Positions 11,182-23,900 of a stretch of DNA of 64,000 nucleotides are shown here, piece after piece. The stretch is taken from positions 8,122,001-8,186,000 of the forward strand of contig OY294049.1 of assembly GCA_958510825.1 (NCBI GenBank). Reading direction: 5' to 3'. The notes beneath the pieces were generated by a model, which saw only the letters and a list, made by a program, of their open reading frames with translations, was not told the origin of the DNA and did not search any database. The position numbers were made by a program, and so were the translations under genes. Numbering within the stretch: position 1 is the first letter of the stretch; every line of letters starts with the position of its first letter. This DNA comes from Brachypterus glaber (lineage: Eukaryota > Arthropoda > Insecta > Coleoptera > Kateretidae).

Positions 11182-11830
11182 TTAATAATAATAATAATAA
11201 TAAAAATAATAATAATATAATATAATATATTATATATACTTTATTTCATAAAAAAATGCTTTCATATTTTACATCTACCCTTGGCTAAAATGACAGACGC
11301 CACAAAAATGCAAAACGAGAAAACTATGATTGAAAACTGTCACAAAATGGTAAAATTACATCTAATAAGACATAAATTCACCTAAAGTGTATGGTTCTAT
11401 GTTACACAAATAATCAAAAAGTTTTATTTTAAAAGTTTTTAAATTCACAGAAACTATCAACTGTGGAGGCAACTTATTATAGAGTTGGATTTATGAATAA
11501 TATAGTGCTTTTTCATAAGCAACTAATGTGTGCTTTTGAACACTGTAATTTAAAATCTGACAGATTTAGGTTTAGGTTTAATAATAAATAACGATTTTTG
11601 TAAACAAATAAAATAGTTTGGACTTTTTATAAACATAAACATAAACATATAGACATCACAGTTAAAATAATTTTATGCTTTTTAAAAATATCTCTACACC
11701 AGTCTCTATAACCTAGTTTTAAAATTGTAAGCAAGGCTCTCTTTTGGCATTTAAAAAGAACCTCAACATCACTGCATTTCCCCCAAAATATGATTCCATA
11801 CCTCAGGAGGCTTGTTTGAAAGATAAACAA
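11182..11830 (-). pseudogene. 5'-truncated non-LTR retrotransposon (LINE), minus strand
   Basis: The minus-strand frame 11627-11830 contains LLRYGIIFWGKC, FKCQKRALLTI and GYRDWCRDIFKKHKI. This parallels [22 protein letters not shown] and [11 protein letters not shown] in the better preserved copy at 18017-18957. The 3' end is the (TTA)n-type repeat at about 11182-11215. Only the region after the reverse transcriptase palm survives. Confidence 0.65.
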
Positions 11831-11962
11831 TTCTAAGGGTATTCATATCTAAATAACTCCTAAAAACAAACAAAGAGTAAACCACCCCATTGATTTTTTT
11901 ATTTTGATTATATTGGGACAAGTATAGAAAGGGTATCCATTTCAGCTTTTTTTTTTGTGTAG

Positions 11963-14900
11963 GTCAAGCCGGTGTAAATCAACTAGGAGGCGTATTTGTA
12001 AACGGCAGACCCTTACCAGACTGCGTACGTAGAAGAATAGTGGAATTAGCCCTTTTGGGAGTCAGGCCCTGCGATATTTCTAGGCAACTTCTAGTCTCCC
12101 ATGGCTGTGTGTCGAAAATTTTGACCAGGTTTTACGAAACTGGTTCTATTCGACCGGGATCAATTGGAGGATCAAAAACAAAGGTAAATATAAAACCTCT
12201 ATCACGAATGAGCGAGAAAACTTCCTCCGAGAATCCCCCTAAAAAAATTCTCCACCATAAATTCGTCAATTTTAACTAACAATATCTCGTTTAATACACA
12301 CTTATAAAAATATTTAATAAAGTGTCAGATAAATGGTAAACCACTTGAAAATATTATCTATACCTATACCTAAATACCTTACTTAATATTAGTTTTGGAT
12401 TATTTAATAATAATTAATATTGTTATCTATATTGATATTATGTGTAAAAATATTTTTATTATAAGGATAATTAAGCCAAAATAAGTGAAAAATATTTTAA
12501 TCTCTATGAAACATGAAATCAGGTGCAAAATCAAAATAAGCCATGAATATATATAATGCTATGCATTCCATAGTATACTCTTCAATGGATAATATATTGC
12601 GTTTTAACTCGATATCGGCACTTCCCAAAATAAGAACGCACTTTTATTTATTTTACGGGTGGAAACACCCGTTATTAAAATCGAACGAAAACATCAATAT
12701 TATTTTGCATTTTTGGCTTGAGAATGTCATAAAACGTCGATAAAATGTGAAAAAAGTGGTTGTTAAAAAATGTTTCTCTCTGTCTGTCGGTCTATATGTA
12801 AACCTTATAACTTTTGAACGAAATGTCCGATTTGACCAAACGAATCAGGACCTTTTCTATTTGCGTCACACCAAATATGGTTAAAACTAACGTAGGGCAA
12901 GGTGGGCAAAATGCACAAAAACTGTAATTTTTAGCGATATCTCACTCATTATAAATTAAAATAATATTTAATTCCCTACAAAAACATATGTAATAATTTT
13001 TATCTTGGGACTATTAGTTTTCGAGATATAAACATTTTAATAAATTTTGATATATTCTTACATTTTTAATTAGATGTCAAATTTTAAAACTATGGTCTGT
13101 TTGATCAAGCAAGAGAGTAAATTAAAAATCGCACAGTAAATATTTTTACAACAGGTTTGAATAGTATATGTTTGTGTATAGAATATAGTTATGTTTTTAA
13201 AATAAACTACGCAGTATATTCGCACATCCAGTATTCGAATCTGTTTTAAAAATAATCACTGTGCGATTTTTAATTTACTCTCTTGCTTGATGAAACAGAC
13301 CATAGTAAAATTTCAGTCATAGGTAAAATTAATTTCAATTAATTTTTCTTTTAATAAATTTTTGATAATGGTGCGGCCAGAAAAACAATCCAAAGAAAAA
13401 CCAAAAGGAAATGGTCCAAAACTATACATATGCCACAATTTGTTTAGATTTTTTTTTTTTTTGTATTTAACCAACTTTATTAAGTTTAGTTAGTTCGTTA
13501 GATTAATGTCATTTATGTTTTTTCCCTTTATAATATATATTATACAGGATACATTTTTGGGTAGGTTCTTTTTTTTTTCGACTTTAATAATATTGTGTTG
13601 CAAAATCAAATAAATATTTGAAATATTAAAAATTTGGTTTTTATTTTATTTATTAGGTACCTACATAATAAAAAACAATAATATGCAATATTGTTGTATG
13701 TGTCTAGTTTTGCAAAGTTTTGTACCATGCAAAATTTGTGATACACGATGTAATGAATATGCGTAATTTTGGCATGTGATGTAATGGCCAGGCGAAGTTT
13801 CGGTTTTGCGAAGTTTTGGTTTTGCGAAGTTTTGGTTTGCGATGTTTCGGTCGCGAAGATATTTTTTGCGAACGAAAGACCCCTACCCAAATGACGTATC
13901 AGAAGATGAGGGTTCCCTATTTAGATTTTAATGTTAGGGGGTATACTAAGTTTCCCCCTCGAAAAATCAAATTGGCCTATTTTTTAGATTTTTCAAATTG
14001 TGTTTAGTTTGCGAGATATTTAGGGTGGCTCGTTTTCAAATGATCACCCGGTATAAACATGTCCACAAATTCTCGCTAACGTAGCTACATTTTTTGTGAT
14101 CAACTATAATTTAGAAGGTCCTGTCCAAAAAGGGGAAAAATAATGTAGCGGTCACGTAACACCAGTATCCTTAATGTCACAACCCCTTTTATCAGGACGA
14201 CCTATCTTGAAGAGCTTTCAGCCAACCGCAACAGTTCACATGTCCTCAAATAATTATAGTTTCCTTTTAAAATATATCGTCATTTTTATTTTACTTCCCA
14301 AGAAAACGTTAAAAATGTTATAAATAAAATAATACTACTACACACAGAGAAGAAATATTATAATATGAAGTATTTGTGATACTTGCGTTAGACACTTGTT
14401 GCAATTAACGCGTCTTTCAATAGGAGTGATAGTTTTTTCAGTAGAGATTTCTCGCTTACTGGTAAATATATATTTTACTTCCAGATGTCAAAATATTCAG
14501 TATAGTTTGCAGTTTTATCATGCAGCGTTTTACGCTTCCCGAATCGGGAATCCCGATCGTTTAGAAATTATTAAAAAATATTACCAAAGTTCGAGTTCAG
14601 TTGTGGGTCCGATGACGCCGCCACACAGTGAGCTTTTCGGAATGCAACTACATTTTATGTAACACTTGTGGGTTGTTTTACGACGTTCACTTCCAAGTGC
14701 TTCAGGGCCCAATCAGCAAACTCCTGACGCAATCTGTGATCGTTTGGCTATATCCCTTAAGTACGTACCTTTGCAAGGATGTAGGCCCAAATCTTTACGC
14801 AAAATCCTCCAAATTGACGTCTGAGAAAGCCCCAATTGGTGTGAACGTCGTAAAATCGACAAATTTGGCATTCATCTTCTCAGACGAGGCGCATTTTTGG

Positions 14901-17900
14901 ATGAAAGGCTTTATTAACAAACAAAATTGCTATTGGTGCGAGAACAACTCACAAGTGTTACATAAAATGTAGTTGCATTCCGAAAAGCTCACTGTGTGGC
15001 GGCGTCATCAGACCCACAACTGAACTCGAACTTTGGTAATATTTTTTAATAATTTCTAAACGGTCGAAAAGCGTCAAACGCAGAATAATAAAACTGCAAA
15101 CTATGCTGAATATTTTGACACCTGGAAAAAAAAGTATATCAGAAACCGAGAAATCTCAATTGAAAAACCCGTTATAAAAATATATAATAATAATATAAAC
15201 AAATTTAACCAATTTTAAAAAAAAATCAGTAATTTGTTTCAAATTCAATTAGAACTTGTTCCCAATAAATTAGTATTAACACTAATATTAGTACTCTTTT
15301 TTATTACTTTAGATATTCAGTACAAAAATCTACTTTCAATCTTACATTTAAGATTTTTTAAAACGTTAGCCAGTGGCAGCCACTGAGTGGCTAATAGCCA
15401 CTTAAGCGACTCTTTAACCAAACAATGGTAAAAACCCCATGTCGATATCTTTATTAAGCAGGCCACTCACTAGGGAGCATGTTGCGCAACATGTTGGAGA
15501 ACGGAGTTGTCGTCAACAAATTTCCAAATGTGTGTGTTGGTTCGTCAACATGCTGATATGTTGCAGGCTCATAGGGCAAGACCGAAAAGCCATTCTTTTA
15601 CCCATACTCTTCTCTTCTTTCTCTTATTTTCCGTGGCTATTGCCAAGCCTATTGCAATGCCACTTTTCTTGCTTTGACAGCACTTTCATATTAACCCACT
15701 CGTTTAGGTTGCGTTTTGTCAAGTGAAGTTGCCCAACATGTTTCCTGATGTGTGAGCTCGGTGGGTTTTGTTGACAAGCATGTTGAGAAGCATGTTTACC
15801 AACATGCTCCCTAGTGAGTGGCCTGCTTTAATAACCGAGGATTTTCGGATCAAAAAATGACTTACAACTGCCAAACTCACTCACACATACATATATTTTT
15901 CCATCATCGACAAGAAACACTATGTAGAGTTTTTTTATTCGGAAGGACCCTTGATTGGTACAATATGACTCATATTTTACCAATTAAGGGTCCTCATATT
16001 ATATGAGTTACAGAAAGATGGAAAATAATTTTTAATGATGATCATATTATACATAATTATGTTATTGTTACAAATTTCTCAAAGACCGTTTTGTAATGAA
16101 CAATGATTTTACTCCATACATAATTACCTACTACTGTATGACATACAGTGTATGTGTTAACTTCGTAGTGTGACTTTTTTACTTTCTAGCGACCCTAGAA
16201 GAAAACTACGATAAAAAAGTTTTCCATGTTTAAAACTTTGAAATAGACCAGATAAATCGAGGTTTCTTGTCTTGTATTGTCTCGATTTCGACAAAAATAA
16301 AAAACAGAGCGTAATGTTAAAAATTAAGAAAAGAAAAGAGTCGCGTATTTGACAGATGAGACACCTGATCCAGAATCGAGACTCCTCGACTCTTGACTAA
16401 ATTTTTGTACTTTTTATATACCTAAGTACCTATAGATAGGTACTCGGATAGGTATACCATTAAAGTTTTAATTAAATTCTACCGGGAGAGTTTTATTTAT
16501 GTCCACCCCAAAAATTAAGATTAATCTTTATTCGATAAAAACGAAACTTTGGTAATTTATATAATTTATATAAAATGGCGATTAAATTTTTTTTGTTTCG
16601 CCGGAAGTGGAATAAATAGGTTTTTTTAACGAAACACCCTGCAATTTTTTACATTTTTGAATTCAGCCGAAAATTCTGTGTAAAAAACTGATTACTTTTT
16701 CTTTTTAGTTTTTATCGTATAAAAACGAAATACACATAATTAACCTTCTTTTTACTTACTTAATCTTCAAAGTACATCATAAGTTTGACATAGAAAAATA
16801 GCGGAACAATACAAAATTACAGGGTGTTTCAGTAAAAAAAAACACATTTATGCCACTTCCGGCGAAACCGGAAGTGAAACAAAAAAAAAATGAATCCGCT
16901 AGCTAATATAAAATTTTCGTTTTTATCAAATAAAGATTAAACTTCTCAACGGCGTTGAGAAACGTTGAGTCAACGCTCGTAAAAGTTTTAGTATATAGAA
17001 AAAGTATTAGCAAGTACTAGTACTTATACACGGCGTTTGCAGTCTTTTGGCGGAAAACAAATGAGATTATCTGGAAATAAGCCATAAGGGAGCTACGGCC
17101 CTTTAAAGATCGACATATTGAATGGGGAACAAAAAAGCACCAATATTTTAATGATATAGGGCGATTTTTCATTTAAAACTAAACTTTTCTTCCCGAAACA
17201 CCTAAATTTAATATTAGGAGTAATAGCCTTTTAAAAAGTAACATTTTTAGTGGCACCTCGGGTGGCACAAAATATTACTTGCTCTTTAATTGCATTTTAT
17301 TTGAAAACGGTTACTTTAACTGTGTTGTGACCTTTTTTATGTATAAAAAAAGCAACAAAAAAAACATAAAAAATTTTGGGGCAAAAATGTGTTAAACCTC
17401 AAATATTTTGTCCGTCTAGGCATAGATTTAAAAAAACAACTTAAACTAATTGTCCTTATAGTCCGGGAGCCCACGACCAGTAGATTTTTTTTTATTACCT
17501 CACCGTTTAGACTTTGTATATGTGTTATTTATGTCCAGTCAAACAACTTCTTACATAAGAAAATTCTCGGCAGCAGGGCGTTTTTTTTTTTGGGACCAAC
17601 CCTTACCTTTAGGGCGTCCGAAAACGGTATTGCCAGAACATTTTTGACGGACAACGTTACCACTTGATTTTAAGTATTTTTTTAGGATCGTTTAATAAAA
17701 ATATTTAAAATCAAGCGGTAACCTTGGGGAACGTTCAAGTATTACGTAACGCTCCTAGGGGGGTGGGGGTCATTTTGGAGTGTTATGCCCATGTTAATGG
17801 TATAGGAAAATAGCGTTACAGGGGGAGGGTGGGGGTCCAAAATGATCAAAATTTGCGGACTATTATTAATACTAGTATACCTGCAAAACCTCGTCGCTCT

Positions 17901-20900
17901 AGCTTAAAGGTTACCAGATTTATTAATTAAAAACCTTATTTTTATTACAATTTTAAAATGTTCGTTTCCGGACATATGTTCCTATGCTGGTTTTTCATGT
18001 TTTGCGATATAGAATCAAGTTGATGCAGGAAGTTGATGTTTGTATCAAAGAGCTGTTGCAATGGTTCTTAAAAAATAAACTTATCCTTAACAAAGACAAA
18101 ACAAACATTATGTTTTTTAAAACGTCTAGATCTAATTTTATTACGCCAAACCAGGTGCCATTTGATGATATCATGGTCGAAACAACACCTAAAACCAAAT
18201 TGTTAGGCATTACTTTAGATGAAAATCTTAATTGGAACATACATGTAAACGACTTGAGCAGGAAACTGAACGCTGCACTCTATTCCCTCCGAATACTTAA
18301 ACCATATGTAAACCTTGACACTCTTAAAGTAGTCTACTCGTCAAATTTCCAGTCAATTTTAAAGTATGGTGTACTTTTTTGGGGACAATGTACAAATATT
18401 AAAGAAATTTTTGCAATACAAAAACGCACAATTAGAGTTATTTTTGGTTTAAAATTTAGTGAGTCATGCAGAGGACATTTTAAAAGAAATAACATCTTAA
18501 CGCTTACAGGCCTTTATTTGTATGAACTTATGTTTATTTTTAAAAATAACCATTTATTTCAAAATATGAGATGTGTAAGTGGGCGAAGTCAAAACTACAA
18601 TTTACCTCATCACAGACTAACTCAATTTGAGAAAGGCTGCTTTTATTCATGCATATCGGTCTTCAATAGGTTACCGGATAGGATTAAGTTAACAAGAAAC
18701 TTGGTTAGGTATAAAAGGCTTGTTTTTGATCACCTGGTACAAATGGAACCTTATTCAATGGCTGAGTTTATGTTGTAAGCTTAATTATATTTATTTTATT
18801 TATTTTATTTGTGTAAAATTAGCTTGTAAGTTTACTTAGTTTTTTATATATTATATTTATGACAAATCTCATGTTCAAAATTGTTTATTCATGTGTGTCC
18901 ACGGTGGAATATTCCGTTTTAATTTGTGAAATAAAGGTTATTATTATTATTATTATTATTCCCATTATTTTCCGCCAAAAGACTGAAAACACCGTGTATA
19001 ATATTTTTTTTATAAAAATCATAGATTGATCTATACACATTATTTGTCATCATCTATCAAATAATCGTTACACGTTATATTTATTTGTTTTTATGATAAA
19101 CACTGATAGAGGAACATAGATCTAAAATCAGATAGTTTTGCTATGGCATGCGTGTTTCAAAATGACCCTCTTTGTTCATCCCTCAACCCCCATTTTGTTC
19201 GGTTTTATCATTTTATCATTAACAAACACTCGTTATGGGTTAATTTGAAATAAAAAAAAAACATCAATTTTATGAATAAAAACAGCAATAGATCGAAAAA
19301 TAATGGAATAGTCAAGTACTTACACATAGAAAAAAAAATACATGGTAAAAAAATTATATAGTATGTATGGGAGGATTGGTGTAGTGGACTACCGCGTCGT
19401 ACTTGGCGAGTTTACTACACAAATAGCGTGAGTTCGATTCTCACCAGCGCCGATTTGCCTTTTTCAGTTAATTAATAATTGAAACTTGGGGAAGGAGTAA
19501 GTGAAGTGGACACTCCCTATAAATTGGTTCGAAAGTCAATTAAAGCCGGTGGTTCCCTCTACTACTAGCCCACACAAATCCTGGACAGGGGATGCCTAAT
19601 TAAGAAGAATAGTACGAGGTTAAACAAAAATGTAATGTAATGTAATGTAATGTAAATTAAATGTAGAATCTATTAAGAAAATTCTACATTAAAAAATAAA
19701 TAAAAATTAAGCGTATGCCCATGTAAGGGTGAGTTTTGCATGTCCTTGGTTAAAGTTACCAAATGCAGGGGTCCCACCGATTTATTTTTAGATTTTTTTT
19801 TAGGATTTTATGACAATTTTAGGCATTTTATGACAAATTTTATGACAATATTTGAGCAAAATGGTCTTAAAATTTGAAATTTCATAAAAAAACAAGAAAG
19901 CTCTAGAAAATTTTTACAAATTTCGAGCTTGAATCTTACAAACTCGAATTAAAAAAAAAAGTGACGACTAAAAACATGATCGTCAGCCCTTCATTAACTA
20001 CAGGCGATTTTTTTTACGAGTTTTGTTAACTTTTGTTTTTTTTTTTTTGATTTAATATTGTTTAACTCTTTACTAAAGAGTCTTTACAGTCATTTTATGA
20101 CATTTTATGATTTTATGACAAGTGGGAGACCTGCGAATGATAGATTTGAATGGCTCTTAAATGGTAGGTTATTCCAGAAAATTGTGACATGACTTGCTTT
20201 AAATAAAATAGAGATTATTATTAGCTAGCTTAAGGCGTTCATAAGTTATCGTGCCCACAAGATTTCTCGGTCAGAACGACTGACAAAAATAAGTCGACCG
20301 ATCGATCGACCGACTGAGCGACTGACCGATCGACCAAAAGATCGCCCGACCGATTCATTGACTGACAATTTTTTTTTAATCGAATTGATTTATATAGACA
20401 TAAATCGTCTTGAAACGTAAAAGTACGCAAGAAAAAAATGAAACTTATTGCACGAATACAAGACTTTTTCAAAATTTTGAAAACATTAAAATGGGAAGGC
20501 AATACCTGGGACAAAAACTGAAAGTGTACCAGTCGAAGTACCCTCTCGGTATTGCAATACAATGTCAAGATAGTTAATTTATAATGCAAAAAATATGGAG
20601 ACTTTTAATGTAACGTAACGAATTCCCTTGTAACGTAAGCAACAGATATTTCATCTTTTAATACATAATATATAGAATAGAACAAAAGTTTTAAGATACA
20701 GTACTTAAGTCAAAATCTATGTCACAAATGGTACCGTAAGCAACACTACATAAAATTATAAATTTATCACAAATTAAAGGTACTGTACTAATTATAAATG
20801 TACTGTTTGTTACTGTGTTATTTACTAAAGTTTTTATATTTAAAATATTGCTCTTCTACGCAAAACAGTGAATAAAAAAAAAACAGTTACTAGTGGAAAA

Positions 20901-23900
20901 AACTTAACTTTTTATATTTAAAATAGTGCTAAAAACAAGTGCTTCTATGAAGGTGTTGGATAAAATATTTTTTTATCGAATTTAAAAATTTATCTGTCTG
21001 TCCGTCCGTCCGTCCTGGTGTCATATTTGTTATGCGAACGATACATCTGATCTATATGAAATGTTCAGGAAATTTTAAGTTTTATGAATGCAAGATAACT
21101 GTTGTTTTGAAACAAATAAAAAAAAGTTGTAGGCTCGCGACTTCTCAAAGAATTCAAAAAAAAAGATCGATACTCCAAAAAATAACTATCTATAAATTTA
21201 AATACTATTCAGTGTTTATATCATAATGAGACAGCGTTATAATTATATTTGTTTAAGAATTGATAGTAATTACGGTTTATTTTAGTAATCATGCTTTTTT
21301 TATTTGCTAACAAAATACATTATTGGAAACAAGAAAAGTTTTTCAGGAAAAATAATAAAACACGAAGGTCTAATAAAATACATAACCAGTAGTCGGCGAA
21401 TTTCCAGTACTCGCATAGGCGCCGCGTCGACTCTAGCGAGGTTTTAAATATTTACATTTTTATTTCTTTTTATTTTGATTTTTTTTAATGATTCCATTTA
21501 ACCGAGTAAGGTGGGAAAAAAGTTATCGACAAATAAAAATTAAAAACTTTCGTATTCTTAAAAGATACAAATCGAATGTCGTTTTTTTCTTTGAAAAACA
21601 CCGATATATATACGTATGTATAGTTAATATGTATAGTTAATGTTGTTGTGGGTAACAAATTAGTCGTCAAATAAAAATTTCCCTCATAATTCGGCAAAAT
21701 TATTCCGTAATTGTAAATACCCCCCATTACCCCCCCCCCCTCATCTACGCCCTTGAAACTCTCGGAAAAACGTCTGCCATTTTGTTATTTTTTTGCAAAA
21801 AAAAATCTAGTTCGGGCTGTATATAGCTGTAGCGACTTCATTACTGAATAATTTTCTTTTTTTAGTCGACCCAAACGGCCGGAATCATGGCTACCGCCGT
21901 TTTTTGATATTTGTCATAAGAATTTTATGGCAAAAAATGGCGCTTTAAAAATCTATATTTTTTTGCATTTTTAAAATTTGAAGGTAGAAAGACCCCATAA
22001 ATCTTTATAATTATGCACTGATTTTCAAATTCTCCAAATAAATTCACTAATTTCCTAACTCCCAGAGCTTGTATCCCAAAATATGACTAAAAACTTAAAT
22101 TTGTATTTTTTTCAGCAAGTAGCTACCCCAACCGTGGTAAAGAAAATCTTAAGATTCAAGCAAGAAAATCCGGGAATGTTTGCTTGGGAAATCCGGGAGC
22201 AGTTAATATCTCAGAGGGTTTGTGAGCCTCACAATATCCCGTCAGTCAGCTCAGTAAATAGGATATTAAGGAATAGTGGAGTGTGGCCGGATTCACCTGA
22301 AATTTTGCATCATTCAAGAACATCGCATACAGGTAAAGTATAATATACAAAAGCTGTAGCTACTGAATATTAGTTTATAAAAACTTTTTCTGCATTTTTG
22401 GCTAATGTATATACCTCAGGTATACATTTTCAGCACAAGATTTGGATTAAGATATGGAATATTTTATGCCTTTTAAGTTTTTTCACCTCTTAATTAAAAA
22501 GATCAGATCTAATATATTTATTGACCATTTATTAGGATACCCATTTAAAAAGTGATCTAAAAAAATCCCAAAAATGATAACATAATAAAATAAGGTAGAT
22601 TTTAATCATCAAGAACAAAATTTCATCGTTATATATTTAAAATAGGAATATATTGTAAAGACTTTTTCATTTCCTGTCAGTAGAATACGCCCAGCCCAAA
22701 CCCCTGGACCTAGAAACTTGGAGAGTTTGTTCCTTTTATTATGTAAGCACCCACTTAGAAGCGATTTTTTGAAATTCAACCCTTAAGGGGCTGAAAGGGG
22801 GTTTGAAAGGTTTTTTAAAAAGTTTGCCTATCTCAGAGATCTCTTAATATAGAATCTTCATATTTGGCAAAAATGTTCTTTATCGAAATCAAAAAGATAC
22901 CTGTTTGAGGATTTTTCGATATTCGACCTCTAAGGTGGTAAAAATCGTCATATTTAAGTCGAAAGTGGTAAATTATGTAAATAATACCCTTTTTTGAAAA
23001 GTGTGCGTATCTAAAAGACCTCTTAATCTAGAATTTTCATATTTGGCAAAAATGTTCCTAATGGAAATCGAAAAGACACCTGTTTTAGGAATTATCGACA
23101 TTCGACCCTTAAGGGGTGAAACGGGGGTTGAAAGGTTTTTAGAAAGTGTGTGTATCTCAGGGACCTCTTAATCTAGAATCTTCATATTTGGAAAAAAATT
23201 TCTTTGAAAAGATACATGTTTCAGGATTTTTCGATATTCGATCCCAAAGGGTGTAAAAATTGTGATATTTTGGTTTTAAGGGGTGAATAATTTAAAGATT
23301 AGACATTTTTAAAAAGTTTGCGTATTTCAGAGACCTCTTACTTTATAATCTCCATATTTGGCAAAAATGTTCTTTATTGATATCGAAAATTAAAATTAAA
23401 AAAAAATACTCCCTTATCCCCTTGATTGAGGGAATATTATTAAACAAGATTAGTAAAGAGAGAACTAATTTAAGTTTTTAACTACCGCGTTCGAAGAGCG
23501 GACTTCACGGCTTGTACTAGTATAAAGGGTGTCCCAGAATGTTTCCAAAATCTCTTAGGGGTGAGTATATCTCCTCAAAATAATACCACAAGTCCATATA
23601 AAATTACTTTTTTAATCCAAGGCAGGAGGACCGAAAAATATATTTTTATATTTTTTCAAAAATGATAAAAATTATTTAATTTGTTTGTAACTCATCAAAA
23701 TGAAATAAAAAGTTCATATGAAAATTTTGACTAGGGCTCCCTCCTTTGAGATATTCGCCTCTTATAATTGATTTTATTTTTCATTTTTAAAATTATTTAT
23801 AGCTTTTTTGAAATAATATTAAAATATTTTTTTACAGTCCTGCCTTTGGATTAAAAAAGTGCCTTTTTCTCGGAAACGCTTCATTTTATCGAATTTTGCA

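Noticed and set aside
13606..13890. Minus-strand ORF with [13 protein letters not shown]
   Set aside because: Made by short tandem TTTGCGAAG repeats; no domain.
14628..14972. 114-codon ORF across the mariner element as one gene
   Set aside because: Only the last third reads as transposase; the first part is antisense to other transposase sequence, so the frame is an accident of the inversion.
15439..15726. 95-codon ORF inside the hAT-like MITE
   Set aside because: No transposase motif (no hAT dimerisation or DDE pattern); composition resembles non-coding interior.
17984..18016. Extra N-terminus of the LINE frame
   Set aside because: These bases match the CAGGGT foldback family at other loci, so the LINE starts later.
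20239..20589. Minus-strand 116-codon ORF
   Set aside because: Its VDRSV repeats come from a simple GACCGATC repeat; no homology.
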